From NCBI GenBank assembly GCA_947374445.1, contig CANCBY010000143.1:1-6407 (forward strand): a DNA stretch of 6,407 nt, read 5' to 3'. Position numbers and translations under genes: made by a program. Below the pieces are notes generated by a model. That model was not told the origin of the DNA and made no database searches. It saw only the letters and a program-made list of their open reading frames with translations. The DNA is from Pseudobdellovibrionaceae bacterium. Lineage in GTDB: Bacteria; Bdellovibrionota; Bdellovibrionia; Bdellovibrionales; Bdellovibrionaceae. Positions 5,339 to 6,407 of this stretch are shown here, in pieces; the stretch's first letter is position 1, and each line of letters begins with the position of its first letter.

Positions 5339-6407
5339 GAGTATTACTCATCAGTTCTTCAATTGTAGTGATTCCTGAAAGCACTTTAGTAATCCCATGA
5401 TCGCGAAATGTTTTCATGCCGTTGGCGACAGCCACTTTGCGAATGGAATTTCCGTCCTTACGTTGCATCACCAATGAGCGGATGTCATCGTTGACGAGCA
5501 GCATTTCGGCAATGATTGTTCGGCCGATATAGCCCTTCATATTGCACTGCGAGCAGCCAATAGGTTTGCAGATGTTAGCATTCTGTATGTCAGAGCGTTT
5601 GAGCCCCAGAAGACCTAACTGAAAATCAGAAGGATCATGTTTGAGTTTGCAGTGCGGGCAAAGCACGCGCACCAAGCGCTGAGCGACAATACCTAAGATC
5701 GATGTGGCAATTAAAAAGGGCTCAGCTCCAATATCCAATAGCCGCGGAAAAGCCCCCGCAGAGTCATTCGCATGGATTGTTGAAAGCACCAAGTGACCTG
5801 TCAGGGAGGCATTGATCGCAAGTTCTGCGGTTTCAAGGTCACGAATCTCTCCAACCATGATGGTATCAGGATCTTGCCTCAAGAAAGCTCTAAGGCCAGC
5901 CGCAAATGTCAGTCCGATTTTGGCGTTGACCTGCACTTGGCCAATGCCATGAATGCGCTGCTCGACCGGGTCTTCGACGGTGAGGATATTTACATCGGGC
6001 TTATTGAGCTTTGTGAGACTTCCGTAAAGTGTGGTCGATTTTCCAGAACCCGTGGGGCCTGTGACCAAGATGATGCCGTAACTGCGCTCGATCAGATCAT
6101 CAATTTTTCGCAAGTGATCATCTGAAAAACCTAGCTGCTCGAGTTCGAGAACGACGTTGGATCTATCCTGCAAACGCATGACGATGCGCTCGCCGTGCGA
6201 CGTGGGAACAACATTCATACGAATATCAATATCTTTACCACCGACTTTGAGCGGAATCCGACCATCTTGCGGAAGACGTTTTTCGGCGATATTCAAGTTG
6301 GCCATAACTTTAAGTCTTGAAGTGATGGCATTTTGTAATTTTTTAGGTGGCTTGAAAATATCAAACAAAATACCGTCGATACGAAAGCGCACCGACATGT
6401 CTTTTTC
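5325..6407 (-). CDS. gspE: Type II secretion ATPase GspE (C-terminal 360 residues)
   Basis: GspE is the cytoplasmic hexameric ATPase that powers pseudopilus assembly. The frame is open to the right edge (EKD precedes MSVRFRIDGIL), so the Met at 6398 is internal and the gene is cut by the window. Numbering from that Met: FRIDG (5-9) marks the N2 domain; Walker A GPTGSGKST is at 114-122; the Asp box NILTVEDPVE is at 137-146; Walker B DPDTIMVGEIRD is at 176-187; the His box GHLVLSTIHAND is at 201-212. Cys247, Cys250, Cys282 and Cys285 form the CxxC...CxxC zinc-binding module typical of GspE/PilB. All key residues are present, so the protein should be active. Missing are the N1 domain that binds GspL and part of N2, roughly 150-200 residues by family length. 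It is the most upstream gene visible in this operon. Confidence 0.97.
   Translation of the reverse strand, partial: EKDMSVRFRIDGILFDIFKPPKKLQNAITSRLKVMANLNIAEKRLPQDGRIPLKVGGKDIDIRMNVVPTSHGERIVMRLQDRSNVVLELEQLGFSDDHLRKIDDLIERSYGIILVTGPTGSGKSTTLYGSLTKLNKPDVNILTVEDPVEQRIHGIGQVQVNAKIGLTFAAGLRAFLRQDPDTIMVGEIRDLETAELAINASLTGHLVLSTIHANDSAGAFPRLLDIGAEPFLIATSILGIVAQRLVRVLCPHCKLKHDPSDFQLGLLGLKRSDIQNANICKPIGCSQCNMKGYIGRTIIAEMLLVNDDIRSLVMQRKDGNSIRKVAVANGMKTFRDHGITKVLSGITTIEELMSNTQLDI

Noticed and set aside
1..6407. Type IV pilus assembly cluster as an alternative identity
   Set aside because: The gene order E-F-G-H-I-J-K, the GspG calcium loop and the GspK without Glu at +5 are specific to T2SS. Only the final partial gene is PilM-like.

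Overview
The window is almost entirely minus-strand coding DNA and holds one contiguous block of a type II secretion system (T2SS) operon. In transcription order, running from high to low coordinates, it contains gspE (C-terminal part only), gspF, gspG, gspH, gspI, gspJ, gspK and the first 79 codons of an actin-fold gene in the gspL position. This is the canonical E-F-G-H-I-J-K-L order. GspE and GspF form the cytoplasmic ATPase and inner-membrane platform. GspG is the major pseudopilin, and GspH, I, J and K are the minor pseudopilins that build the pseudopilus tip. The last gene would couple the ATPase to the inner membrane.

The organism is a Gram-negative bacterium of moderate G+C (judged by eye, not computed). 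The PilM-like form of the gspL-position gene, the Lys-rich proteins and the length of the minor pseudopilins suggest Bdellovibrionota or a former 'delta-proteobacterial' lineage. This is inference from style, not a database match.

Layout: 5325-6407 gspE, open at the right edge; 14-nt gap; 4087-5310 gspF; 30-nt gap with a strong ribosome binding site; 3595-4056 gspG; 3018-3635 gspH, starting inside gspG; 2494-3021 gspI (ATGA overlap); 1592-2497 gspJ (ATGA overlap); 300-1592 gspK (TGATG overlap); a 60-nt gap with a small inverted repeat; 1-239 gspL/pilM-like, open at the left edge. The tight overlaps from gspG to gspK indicate translational coupling, so the pseudopilins are probably made in fixed proportion from one transcript. 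I saw no convincing promoter or terminator.

I found no RNA genes, mobile elements, CRISPR arrays or plus-strand genes that I can support. No undescribed system is evident. Points worth a second look are a C8 run in the gspI leader, an A9 run in gspF, paired cysteines confined to mature GspG, GspJ and GspK, unusual linkers and insertions in the minor pseudopilins, and a GspL-position protein that keeps a PilM-type phosphate-binding motif.
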